A DNA stretch of 64,000 nt, taken from NCBI GenBank assembly GCA_027923505.1, contig BROI01000026.1, positions 248,001 through 312,000 of the forward strand, given 5' to 3'. Position numbers and translations under genes: made by a program. Positions 11,501-24,700 of this stretch are shown in pieces; position 1 is the first letter of the stretch, and every line of letters begins with the position of its first letter. This DNA is from Mayamaea pseudoterrestris (Eukaryota > Bacillariophyta > Bacillariophyceae > Sellaphorales > Sellaphoraceae). Below the pieces are notes generated by a model that saw nothing but the letters and a program-made list of their open reading frames with translations, was not told where the DNA came from and searched no databases.

Positions 11501-14500
11501 CAGGCAGCTACTGTGGACAAGCCTGGGGACACAAAATTCTGGCAGTCCCTGTCACAGAACTTGTAGACTACATGGGCTAGTGATGAATGCATTGCACTTT
11601 TGACATCATGAAACAATGCCTATCAACTGCCAGCTATCAATTTATACCTCTCTGGCTGCTGGAGTGGGTTACGGCAGCCAGCTACTGTGGACAAGCCTGG
11701 GGACACGAATTCTGGCAGTCCCTGTCGCAGAACTTGGAGACTACATGGGCTAGTGATGAATGCATTTCAATTTTGACATCATGAAACGATGCCTGTCAAC
11801 TGCCAGCTATCAATTGATGCCTCTCTGGCTGCTGGAGTGGGTTACGGCAGCCAGCTACTGTGGACAAGCCTGGGGACACGAAATTTTTATAGTCCCTGTC
11901 GCAGAACTTGGAGGCTACATGGGCTAGTGATGAATGCATTGCATTTTTGACATCATGAAACAATGCCTGTCAACTGCCAGCTATCAATTGATACCTCTCT
12001 GGCTGCTGGAGTGGGTTATGGCAGCCAGCTACTGTGGACAAGCCTGGGGACACGAAATTCTGGCAGTCCCTGTCACAGAACTTGGAGACTACATGGGCTG
12101 GTGATGAATGCATTGAACTTTTGACATCATGAAACAATGCTTGTCAACTGCCAGCTATCAATTTATACCTCTCTGGCTGCTGGAGTGGGTTATGGCAGCC
12201 AGATACTGTGGACAAGCATGTGGACACGAAATTTTGGCAGTCCCTGTTGCAGAACTTGGAGACTACATGGGCTAGTGATGAATGCATTTCAATTTTGACA
12301 TCATGAAACAATGCCTGTCAACTGCCAGCTATCAATTGATACCTCTCTGGCTGCTGGAGTGGATTATTATGGCAGCCAGCTACTTTGGACAAGCCTGGGG
12401 ACACAAAATTTTTATTGTCCCTGTTGCAGAACTTGGAGGCTACATGGGCTAGTGATGAATGCATTGCACTTTTGACATCATGAAACAATGCCTGTCAACT
12501 GCCAGCTATCAATTGATACTTCTCTGGCTGTTGGAGTGGGTTATGGCAGCCAGTTACTGTGGACAAGCCTGGGGACAAGCCTGGGGACACGAAATTCTGG
12601 CAGTCCCTGTCGCAGAACTTGGAGACTACATGGGCTAGTGATGAATGCATTGCACTTTTGACATCATGACACAATGCCTGTCAACTGCCAGCTATCAATT
12701 GATACCTCTCTGGCTGCTGGGGTGGGGTACAGGCCACCTGCTATTGTGGACAAGCCTGGGGACACGAAATTCTGGCAGTCCCTGTGGCAGAACTTGGAGA
12801 CTACATGAGCTAGTGATGAATGCATAGCACTTTTGACATCATGAAACAATGCCTGTCAACTGCCAGCAATCAATTTACACCTCGCTGGCTGCTGGAGTGG
12901 GTTACGGCAGCCAGCTACTGTGGACAAGCCTGGGGACATGATATTCAGGCAGTCCCTGTGGCAGAACTTGGAGACTACATGAGCTAGTGATGAATGCATA
13001 GCACTTTTGACATCATGAAACAATGCCTGTCAACTGCCAGCAATCAATTTACACCTCGCTGGCTGCTGGAGTGGGTTATGGCAGCCAGCTACTGTGGACA
13101 AGCCTGGGGACATGAAATTCTGGCAGTCCCTGTGGCAGAACTTGGAGACTACATGAGCTAGTGATGAATGCATTGCACTTTTGACATCATGAAACAATGC
13201 CTGTCAACTGCCAGCAATCAATGTATACCTCTCTGGCAGCTGGAGTGGGTTCCGGCAGCCTGCTATTGTGGACAAGCCTGGGGACACGAAATTCTGGCAG
13301 TCCCTGTGGCAGAACTTGGAGACTACATGAGCTAGTGATGAATGCATTGCACTTTTGACATCATGAAACAATGCCTGTCAACTGCCAGCAATCAATGTAT
13401 ACCTCTCTGGCTGCTGGAGTGGGTTACGGCAGCCTGCTATGTTGGACAAGCCTGGGGACACGAAATTCTGGCAGTCCCTGTGGCAGAACTTGGAGACTAC
13501 ATGAGCTAGTGATGAATGCATAGCACTTTTGACATCATGAAACAATGCCTGTCAACTGCCAGCAATCAATGTATACCTCTCTGGCAGCTGGAGTGGGTTC
13601 CGGCAGCCTGCTATTGTGGACAAGCCTGGGGACACGAAATTCTGGCAGTCCCTGTGGCAGAACTTGGAGACTACATGAGCTAGTGATGAATGCATAGCAC
13701 TCTTGACATCATGAAACAATGCCTGTCAACTGCCAGCAATCAATGTATACCTCTCTGGCAGCTGGAGTGGTTATGGCAGCCAGCTACTGTGGAAAAGCCC
13801 GGGGACACAAAATTCTGGCAGTCCCTGTCGCAGAACTTGTTGACTACATGGGCTAGTGATGAATGCATTGCACTTTTGACATCATGAAACAATGCCTGTC
13901 AACTGCCAGCTATCAATTGATGCCTCTCTGGCTGCTGGAGTGGGTTACAGCAGCCAGCTACCGTGGACAAGCTTGGGGACATGAAATTCTGGCAGTCCCT
14001 GTCGCAGAACTTGGAGACTACATGGGCTAGTGATGAATGCATTGCACTTTTGACATCATGACACAATGCCTGTCAACTGCCAGCTATCAATTGATACCTC
14101 TCTGGCTGCTGGAACGGGTTATGGCAGCCAGCTCCTGTGGACAAGCCTTGGGACACGAAATTCTGGCAGTCCCTGTCACAGAACTTGGAGACTACATGGG
14201 CTAGTGATGAATGCATTGCACTTTTGACATCATGAAACAATGCCTGTCAACTGCCAGCTATCAATTTATACCTCTCTGGCTGCTGGAGTGGGTTATGGCA
14301 GCCAGATACTGTGGACAAGCATGTGGACACGAAATTTTGGCAGTCCCTGTTGCAGAACTTGGAGACTACATGGGCTAGTGATGAATGCATTTCAATTTTG
14401 ACATCATGAAACAATGCCTGTCAACTGCCAGCTATCAATTGATACCTCTCTGGCTGCTGGAGTGGGTTATTATGGCAGCCAGCTACTTTGGACAAGCCTG

Positions 14501-16530
14501 GGGACACAAAATTTTTATTGTCCCTGTTGCAGAACTTGGAGGCTACATGGGCTAGTGATGAATGCATTGCACTTTTGACATCATGACACAATGCCTGTCA
14601 ACTGCCAGCTATCAATTGATACCTCTCTGGATGTTGGAGTGAGTTATGGCAGCCAGTTACTGTGGACAAGACTGGGGACAAGCCTGGGGTCACGAAATTC
14701 TGGCAGTCCCTGTCACAGAACTTGGAGACTACATGGGCTAGTGATGAATGCATTGCACTTTTGACATCGTGAAACAATGCCTGTCAACTGCCAGCTATCA
14801 ATTTATACCTCTCTGGCTGCTGGGGTGGGTTATGGCAGCCAGCTACTGTAGACAAGCCTGGGGACACGAAATTCTGGCAGTCCTTGTTGCAGTACTTGGA
14901 GACTACATGGGCTAGTGATGAATGCATTGCACTTTTGACATCATGAAACAATGCATGTCAACTGCCAGCTATCAATTTACACCTCTCTGGCTGTTGGAGT
15001 GGGTAAAGGCAGCCAGCTACTGTGGACAAGCATGGGGACACAAAATTGTGGCGGTCCTACAGGCAGAAATTGGAGATTACATAGGCTAGTGATGAATGCA
15101 TTGCACTTTTGACATCATGAAACAATGCCTATCAACTGCCAGCTATCAATTTATACCTCTCTGGCTGCTGGAGTGGGTTACGGCAGCCAGCTACTGTGGA
15201 CAAGCCTGGGGACACGAAATTCTGGCAGTCCCTGTCGCAGAACTTGGAGACTACATGGGCTAGTGATGAATGCATTTCAATTTTGACATCATGAAACGAT
15301 GCCTGTCAACTGCCAGCTATCAATTGATGCCTCTCTGGCTGCTGGAGTGGGTTACGGCAGCCAGCTACTGTGGACAAGCCTGGGGACACGAAATTTTTAT
15401 AGTCCCTGTCGCAGAACTTGGAGGCTACATGGGCTAGTGATGAATGCATTGCACTTTTGACATCATGAAACAATGCCTGTCAACTGCCAGCTATCAATTT
15501 ATACCTCTCTGGCTGTTGGAGTGGGTTACGGCAGCCAGCTACTGTGGACAAGCCTGGGGACACGAAATTCTGGCAGTCCCTGTCGCAGAACTTGTAGACT
15601 ACATGGGCTAGTGATGAATGCATTGCACTTTTGACATCATGACACAATGCCTGTCAACTGCCAGTTATCAATTGATACCTCTCTGGCTGTTGGAGTGGGT
15701 TATGGGAGCCAGTTACTGTGGACAAGCCTGGGGACACAAAATTGTGGTAGTCCCTGTCGCAGAACTTGGAGGCTACATGGGCTAGTGATGAATGCATTGC
15801 ACCTTTGACATCATGAAACAATGCCTATCAACTGCCAGCTATCAATTTATACCTCTCTGGCTGCTGGAGTGGATTACGGCAGCCAGCTACTGTGGACAAG
15901 CCTGGGGACACGAAATTCTGGCAGTCCCTGTCGCAGAACTTGGAGACTACATGGGCTAGTGATGAATGCATTTCGATTTTGACATCATGAAATGATGCCT
16001 GTCAATTGCCAGCTATCAATTGATGCCTTTGGCTGTAGGGCACCTACTCGAAGCTTGGGGACACGAAATTTTTATAGTCCCTGTCAAAGAACTTGGAGGC
16101 TACATGGGCTAGTGATGAATGCATTGCACTTTTGACATCATGAAATGCCTGTCAACTGCCAGCTATCAATTGATACCTCTCTGGCTGTTGGAGTGGGTTA
16201 TGGGAGCCAGTTACTGTGGACAAGCCTGGGGACACAAAATTCTGGCAGTCCCTGTCGCAGAACTTGGAGACTACATGGGCTAGTGATGAATGCATTGCAC
16301 TTTTGACATCATGAAACAATGCCTGTCAACTGCCAGCTATCAATTGATACCTCTCTGGCTGCTGGAACGGGTTATGGCAGCCAGCTACTGTGGACAAGCC
16401 TGGGGTCACAAAATTCTGGCAGTCCCTGTCGCAGAACTTGGAGGCTACATGGGCTAGTGATGATTGCATTGCACCTTTGACATCATGAAACAATGCCTAT
16501 CAACTGCCAGCTATTTTTTTATACCTCTCT
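5541..16530. repeat. Tandem satellite array, 174-bp monomer, about 63 copies
   Basis: Successive TAGTGATGAATGCATT landmarks lie 174 bp apart (for example 6071, 6245, 6419, 6593), and the pattern runs for almost 11 kb. Monomers are mostly above 90% alike by eye. The copies at the left edge are the most diverged. Short monomers occur near 7640-7715 and 16000-16060, and some units carry an extra internal 14-bp duplication (near 10640, 12565 and 14665). Most monomers contain the perfect 12-bp palindrome TATCAATTGATA and an 8-bp inverted repeat CTGGCTGC/GCAGCCAG around a 14-nt loop. The unit is near nucleosomal length and near the size of many centromeric satellites. The array ends directly against the first LTR of a copia element. 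A centromere or heterochromatin role is an inference. Confidence 0.97.
12720..13790. repeat. Homogenised satellite subfamily block within the 174-bp array
   Basis: About six adjacent monomers share a private set of variants: GAGCTAG in place of GGGCTAG, GCATAGCAC in place of GCATTGCAC, CAGCAATCAA in place of CAGCTATCAA, and a CGGCAGCCTGCTATTG version of the central region. They are more like each other than like the rest of the array, as expected from recent local amplification by unequal exchange. Confidence 0.8.
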
Positions 16531-16859
16531 TGACACAATATTATTGAGTTGAGTTGACCTGCGTCTCATGACAAGACGGTTAGCTACCTGTGTTTTGTAT
16601 GCATTTAATCCTGTGCAGGGTTGAGTCACACTTGTGACCGAATCCTCACATACATGAGTGAAATCGCTGACGATCGAGGCGTGAACCTCGACCGTGAACC
16701 CAGTGAGAACGAGAAAGAAGCGCACGAGTAGAGTAGCGAGTAACATGCACTATTCTAGCAATTGAGTTTGTTTGTTTGCTTTACGCTGGACGAAGAGGTT
16801 GATCGCTCCTAGTCCATTGTAGTCGCTGGAATAAAGGTTCGTCTGATATTATCGTGTCA
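16531..16859 (+). repeat. LTR 1 of the copia element
   Basis: This 329-bp repeat has TGACAC...GTGTCA ends and abuts the 174-bp satellite directly. By eye it is identical to LTR 2. Confidence 0.93.
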
Positions 16860-19800
16860 GATTAACAGTCTTGCTAGCTTGTCTTGACCTGAGAGAGCTG
16901 TGCGAAAGAGAGAGAGTGAAAGAATCGAGAAATTGAGAGAGAAAGAGCAGATTCCTTGCGGCGTCGTCAATCCGAATACTTGGCACGAGCGCGTAGAACA
17001 GGATCGTATAAGGCTCGACCGCATTGAGAGCGGTTGTTGTGTGAGAAAGGACTTGCGGAAAGCGAGGTATTCACTATCATGGTTGCGATTACTGCGGAAG
17101 CCTTGCAGCTTCTCTGCACGAACGTTTTCGGACGAGACATCCAAGAAGCGTTCTTGTTTTGGAATGTAACCACCACGACCCAGATGTTGAGATTGACCAA
17201 GGAGCAACTTGAAGCCCCCTACTGGGTCGACAGAGCCGCCATCCCAGCTGGCGTTGAGCAAGAAGAAGGCGCGCAACTCGACGATGCGCCGCCGGACGAC
17301 GAGCCGGCCGAAGAACCGGCCGAAGAACAAGAAGCCGCCGTCCCAGAACGATACGAAGCGACATTAGCACCAGTCTACGTGAACCTTATCCTCGATGCAT
17401 GTGAATGGTTCAACATGCACGACGGACCCCCGAACACCAGGAAGTGGGCGTTGCTTGATTTAGGCAAGCTCGAGCGATTCCAAGAGAAACTCGCCGAACA
17501 AGAAGTCGGTCGAAAGCGTGAAGAAGGACGCTACGTCCTCGAGGCCAAGAAGAAGCAAGCCGAGCTACTTGCCAAGCAACTCGAAAATGAGACCATCAAG
17601 GCTGAGAAGGCCGAAAAGGAAGAAGATGCCAAGGGTCGTTTCTCGAACCTCAAGACGAAACGAGACTACAAGGACTACAAAACGTTCCAACATCCCCACG
17701 CGTGGTTGAGTTGGAGCGCGTCTACCAAGGCAATCGCCAAGCTCCATGGCTGTTCTAACGTGCTCGACAGCAAGTACGTACCAGTCACGGAAGAAGAGAA
17801 ATTAGAGTTCGAGAATCAGCAAGTCTTCATGTACACTGCGTTTCGCAATTGTCTCGAAGTCCCTGGACACCAGTCGCTCCTGATGAAGTACGGCGACAAG
17901 TCTGACGCTCAAAGCGTCTATCGCGAACTCGCGACCAAGTTTGGTTCCGGCGAGTTAGCTACCATCCAAGCGAACGAACTGCAGGCCAAGCTTGCGACGA
18001 TTCGCCTAGATTCGACCTGGACGAAAGGACACTACAAGTTCCTAAACTACATCGAACAGCTCATGAAGAATCTCGAAGAGTTCCGTCCTGGAGTGACGGA
18101 TGACAAGAAGAAGTACTACTGGCTCCGAGCTGCAGTGGAGGGCGACGAAGAATTCGGCCCCACGTGCACGACGTTCGACCAGCACCTGTTATTTGAACGA
18201 CGACGCATCATTAGTGCAAACGGTGACCCAGACGCCGTCGTGACGGAAGATTATGACTATCTTTTCGACATGTTGTCGCAGCAGGCTTTGCGCGTCGACA
18301 ACAAGAACGCCAAGTTGAACAAGGGCAAGAAGAACGCCGACCGCCAAGCGAACAACGCGAACACTTCCGGGCAAGGACGTGGTAATGGACGCGGTTCCGG
18401 TCGCGGCGGAGGACGCGGCGGCCAAGGCGGACGCGGCGGTGGACGAGACGGTGGACGTGGCACCCAATCGGGGCGCGGTTCCGGAGGACGAGGCTCTTCC
18501 GCGCCACTACCAGCAGCCGGTACGCAAGCGCATCGGGAACGATTCCCTGGCGATTATCTGAACTTTGAACAGTTGTTACAGAACCCCTGGTCGTACATGT
18601 GTCGACTCGGCCGACTTAACGAGGACGAATACGCTCAGCTCATGGCTCGACGCGAAGCCGTCCCAAGACCCGCCACCACAAGACGCGCGAACAACGGTAA
18701 CCGCGCGAATAACCAGCAGTCACAAGCGGCTGCCTCGGTGCCTGGTACAATCTTGTATCAGAATGACGCTGTCTCGATCGCCCCGACGACAGCCACTCAA
18801 GGTGCACCGGATGACATGATTAGATCTTTCCTTGCGAACGCCGCGTCGTCTCGCACTCAAGCTGCGAATAACACCCAGCAAGAGTTTATGGGAAGCGACG
18901 GCCGTCGGTACCGCGCAATGGTATTGGTGCGCTACACTGTGAATCGAGCTCGCAGCAACGAGACCCGCCAAGGATCGCTGATTGACGGCGGTGCGAACGG
19001 TGGACTCGCTGGAAGCGATATGAGAATCTTGAGTACTACCAACCACACGTGTAACGTGACAGGTTTGAGCGACCACACGGTTCGCGACCTCCAAGTCGGA
19101 ACTGGCGTCGCATTGATTGAGACTCGGACTGGACCCATTATCGGTCAGTTCAACCAGTATGCTTTGTACGACGGTGCTGAATCCATTCATGCTCCATCGC
19201 AGCTTCGTTCGTTCGGCCATCTGATCGACGACGTCGCTCGCTCCCAGAATGGAGCACAAGCCATTGTCACCAGTTGTGGCAAGACCATCCCCTTGGCGAT
19301 CCGTGACGGCTTGCCTCGTATGGATATCGTCCGCCGACGGGACGCAGAGTTGGAAATGTATCCGACGGTCATTTTCTCTCGCGGACACCCTTTGGGATCC
19401 GCGCTGGATAATGAATGGAGCGAAGAAGAACTTGAGTTTAATCGTCCGACGACGGTGGAAGAAACCCGCGGTTTCGTCGACGCCCGCATGGAGACTGGCG
19501 ACGCCACCTACCGGAACAACATGAATTCAGTGGAACGTGTGGTGCAGTATGTCGATCCGCAATCAGGCTGTCCGACCGCCAAGCCAATGCACACCCGCAT
19601 AATGCCACAAGAACCTGACTCCAGCCCGACCCTACCTTGGCCACGCCACTTGAACGAGTCAAGCGCACCATTAAGAATACGACACAGCTTTTCCGTGCAT
19701 CGGCACACACCCCATTTCGCCACACTTTAAGTCGCGATTCCCGCCGCCAATGTGGTTCGTTTCCATGACGATCCGGCGACAGATACCTGGTTTTCAAGGA

Positions 19801-21446
19801 AGCCGCCTTTAACGACGGAATCCCGGCCATGGCGGATGCAAGATGATGCAACTGTTCGTCGGCAAGAAGAGTCTGCTGACGAGGATACCCACTGAGAACC
19901 CGAGTGACATGCCCATGGCGCTCGAAGACTTCATTCGAGACATTGGTGCTCCCGACTTGCTCATTAGCGATAACTCGCGAGTGCAGCTCGGGAAGCAAGT
20001 TGAAACCTTGTTGCGATTCTACGCGATTCGTGACCAACAGAGCGAGCCGGATACCAGAACCAGAACCCTGCCGAGCGCGTGCATCCAGAAGTCAAGTCAT
20101 CAGTCCAGAACATCATGAACCGTGGGCGGGCGCGCCGGCTGGAGCCTGGCTCCTATGCGCGCTGTACGTAATCGCCTTATTTAACAATCTGGCAACCGAG
20201 TCCCTCAACTGGAAGACCCCTACTGAAGCCGCCTTCAACCGAGTACCCGACATTTCGCCGTTCCTGCAGTTCAAGTTCTGGGAACGAGTCCTGTACGAAG
20301 CTGGAGCCGACGAGCCGCCGACATTTCCTAACACCAAGGAAGCAGCAGGACGCTGGGTCGGCATTGCAGAGAACAAGGGTGACATCCTCACGTACCAAGT
20401 CCAATCCGATCGGACTGGAATGATTGTTGTCCGATCCAACGTTCGCCCCTTCTCCGAAGGGCGTAACCTACGCGCTGAAGCTGAAAGCGCTCCTGAACCC
20501 GAGTCCGAACGACCGCTGTTCGGACCTGTCTTCGCGCGCGCCCGCGCGCGAACGAGTCCAAGTCGAAACTGTCGACGAGTTTGGACGATGATTATGACCT
20601 AGTCGGTCCGGTGTTTGAACCGACCTTACACCGACCCCAGCGCCTGATTCTGGGGAACCGTGGATGAACGCATTCACGTTGGAAAGCGCTGCCGAGTTAG
20701 CCGGTTTGGATCCCGACGGACCCATGCCGTCCTTTACTCCGGCTGAACTGATGGGACGCACTGTCCTTCTTGACGAGGAAGACGGCTCCACGCGACGTTA
20801 CAAGGTTATCGAGCAACTGAACGATTGCGATGAAGCTAACCACAAGATTATCAAGTTCCGATTGAGTCTCGGCGACGGCGACGTCGACGAGCTTATTACC
20901 TACAACGAACTAGCCGACCTGTGCGAGCGGCAAGATTCTTTACGACTGGGGGACGATGACAACGACGACCAGTACTACAAGTTTGATTTCATTGACGGAC
21001 ATGAAGGTCCACTGACACAAGCCGACACTACGTATCGCGGCTCATCCTACAACTTGCTCATCCAATGGGCAAATGGCGAGAAGACCTGGGAGCCACTCGC
21101 ATTGATCATCAAGTCCGACCCTGTGACTGTTGCCGAGTATGGCAAGCGCAAGGGTATGCTGGAAAAGGATGGATGGAAGCGCTTGAGGCGCATGGCAGGA
21201 CGCACTAAAATGTTTAACCGCATGTGCAAGGCTGCAAAGAAGAACCGTGTCCAAGAAGCGCGTTTCAAGTTTGGCGTTCAAGTTCCAAAGCGGGCCCGCC
21301 CACCGCTGAAACACACGTGGGCGACCCGTCAAGACTGAGACGGAGCAGCTACGAAGTACGACACTTTCATCGACAAGGGCATCGGTGCCTTCATGGAAAG
21401 TGACTGGAAGCGCATCAACGCGCATCTTGTTTTCGACTGCAAGAAC

Positions 21447-21775
21447 TGACACAATATTATTGAGTTGAGTTGACCTGCGTCTCATGACAAGACGGTTAGC
21501 TACCTGTGTTTTGTATGCATTTAATCCTGTGCAGGGTTGAGTCACACTTGTGACCGAATCCTCACATACATGAGTGAAATCGCTGACGATCGAGGCGTGA
21601 ACCTCGACCGTGAACCCAGTGAGAACGAGAAAGAAGCGCACGAGTAGAGTAGCGAGTAACATGCACTATTCTAGCAATTGAGTTTGTTTGTTTGCTTTAC
21701 GCTGGACGAAGAGGTTGATCGCTCCTAGTCCATTGTAGTCGCTGGAATAAAGGTTCGTCTGATATTATCGTGTCA
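21447..21775 (+). repeat. LTR 2 (middle) of the copia element
   Basis: The same 329-bp repeat lies between the two internal regions. The sequence just upstream is not purine-rich, unlike that ahead of LTR 3. Confidence 0.93.
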
Positions 21776-24700
21776 GATTAACAGTCTTGCTAGCTTGTCT
21801 TGACCTGAGAGAGCTGTGCGAAAGAGAGAGAGTGAAAGAATCGAGAAATTGAGAGAGAAAGAGCAGATTCCTTGCGGCGTCGTCAATCCGAATACTTGGC
21901 ACGAGCGCGTAGAACAGGATCGTATAAGGCTCGACCGCATTGAGAGCGGTTGTTGTGTGAGAAAGGACTTGCGGAAAGCGAGGTATTCACTATCATGGTT
22001 GCGATTACTGCGGAAGCCTTGCAGCTTCTCTGCACGAACGTTTTCGGACGAGACATCCAAGAAGCGTTCTTGTTTTGGAATGTAACCACCACGACCCAGA
22101 TGTTGAGATTGACCAAGGAGCAACTTGAAGCCCCCTACTGGGTCGACAGAGCCGCCATCCCAGCTGGCGTTGAGCAAGAAGAAGGCGCGCAACTCGACGA
22201 TGCGCCGCCGGACGACGAGCCGGCCGAAGAACCGGCCGAAGAACAAGAAGCCGCCGTCCCAGAACGATACGAAGCGACATTAGCACCAGTCTACGTGAAC
22301 CTTATCCTCGATGCATGTGAATGGTTCAACATGCACGACGGACCCCCGAACACCAGGAAGTGGGCGTTGCTTGATTTAGGCAAGCTCGAGCGATTCCAAG
22401 AGAAACTCGCCGAACAAGAAGTCGGTCGAAAGCGTGAAGAAGGACGCTACGTCCTCGAGGCCAAGAAGAAGCAAGCCGAGCTACTTGCCAAGCAACTCGA
22501 AAATGAGACCATCAAGGCTGAGAAGGCCGAAAAGGAAGAAGATGCCAAGGGTCGTTTCTCGAACCTCAAGACGAAACGAGACTACAAGGACTACAAAACG
22601 TTCCAACATCCCCACGCGTGGTTGAGTTGGAGCGCGTCTACCAAGGCAATCGCCAAGCTCCATGGCTGTTCTAACGTGCTCGACAGCAAGTACGTACCAG
22701 TCACGGAAGAAGAGAAATTAGAGTTCGAGAATCAGCAAGTCTTCATGTACACTGCGTTTCGCAATTGTCTCGAAGTCCCTGGACACCAGTCGCTCCTGAT
22801 GAAGTACGGCGACAAGTCTGACGCTCAAAGCGTCTATCGCGAACTCGCGACCAAGTTTGGTTCCGGCGAGTTAGCTACCATCCAAGCGAACGAACTGCAG
22901 GCCAAGCTTGCGACGATTCGCCTAGATTCGACCTGGACGAAAGGACACTACAAGTTCCTAAACTACATCGAACAGCTCATGAAGAATCTCGAAGAGTTCC
23001 GTCCTGGAGTGACGGATGACAAGAAGAAGTACTACTGGCTCCGAGCTGCAGTGGAGGGCGACGAAGAATTCGGCCCCACGTGCACGACGTTCGACCAGCA
23101 CCTGTTATTTGAACGACGACGCATCATTAGTGCAAACGGTGACCCAGACGCCGTCGTGACGGAAGATTATGACTATCTTTTCGACATGTTGTCGCAGCAG
23201 GCTTTGCGCGTCGACAACAAGAACGCCAAGTTGAACAAGGGCAAGAAGAACGCCGACCGCCAAGCGAACAACGCGAACACTTCCGGGCAAGGACGTGGTA
23301 ATGGACGCGGTTCCGGTCGCGGCGGAGGACGCGGCGGCCAAGGCGGACGCGGCGGTGGACGAGACGGTGGACGTGGCACCCAATCGGGGCGCGGTTCCGG
23401 AGGACGAGGCTCTTCCGCGCCACTACCAGCAGCCGGTACGCAAGCGCATCGGGAACGATTCCCTGGCGATTATCTGAACTTTGAACAGTTGTTACAGAAC
23501 CCCTGGTCGTACATACGACTCGGCCGACTTAACGAGGACGAATACGCTCAGCTCATGGCTCGACGCGAAGCCGTCCCAAGACCCGCCACCACAAGACGCG
23601 CGAACAACGGTAACCGCGCGAATAACCAGCAGTCACAAGCGGCTGCCTCGGTGCCTGGTACAATCTTGTATCAGAATGACGCTGTCTCGATCGCCCCGAC
23701 GACAGCCACTCAAGGTGCACCGGATGACATGATTAGATCTTTCCTTGCGAACGCCGCGTCGTCTCGCACTCAAGCTGCGAATAACACCCAGCAAGAGTTT
23801 ATGGGAAGCGACGGCCGTCGGTACCGCGCAATGGTATTGGTGCGCTACACTGTGAATCGAGCTCGCAGCAACGAGACCCGCCAAGGATCGCTGATTGACG
23901 GCGGTGCGAACGGTGGACTCGCTGGAAGCGATATGAGAATCTTGAGTACTACCAACCACACGTGTAACGTGACAGGTTTGAGCGACCACACGGTTCGCGA
24001 CCTCCAAGTCGGAACTGGCGTCGCATTGATTGAGACTCGGACTGGACCCATTATCGGTCAGTTCAACCAGTATGCTTTGTACGACGGTGCTGAATCCATT
24101 CATGCTCCATCGCAGCTTCGTTCGTTCGGCCATCTGATCGACGACGTCGCTCGCTCCCAGAATGGAGCACAAGCCATTGTCACCAGTTGTGGCAAGACCA
24201 TCCCCTTGGCGATCCGTGACGGCTTGCCTCGTATGGATATCGTCCGCCGACGGGACGCAGAGTTGGAAATGTATCCGACGGTCATTTTCTCTCGCGGACA
24301 CCCTTTGGGATCCGCGCTGGATAATGAATGGAGCGAAGAAGAACTTGAGTTTAATCGTCCGACGACGGTGGAAGAAACCCGCGGTTTCGTCGACGCCCGC
24401 ATGGAGACTGGCGACGCCACCTACCGGAACAACATGAATTCAGTGGAACGTGTGGTGCAGTATGTCGATCCGCAATCAGGCTGTCCGACCGCCAAGCCAA
24501 TGCACACCCGCATAATGCCACAAGAACCTGACTCCAGCCCGACCCTACCTTGGCCACGCCACTTGAACGAGTCAAGCGCACCATTAAGAATACGACACAG
24601 CTTTTCCGTGCATCGGCACACACCCCATTTCGCCACACTTTAAGTCGCGATTCCCGCCGCCAATGTGGTTCGTTTCCATGACGATCCGGCGACAGATACC

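Noticed and set aside
8094-13887. Several 60-95 codon open frames within the 174-bp satellite
   Set aside because: The unit is 58 codons long, so chance-open frames repeat with it. They are interrupted irregularly, and differences between units show no protein constraint.
18257-18463. Proline-rich antisense frame in the retroelement
   Set aside because: It is the complement of the Gly/Arg-rich tract and has no independent support.
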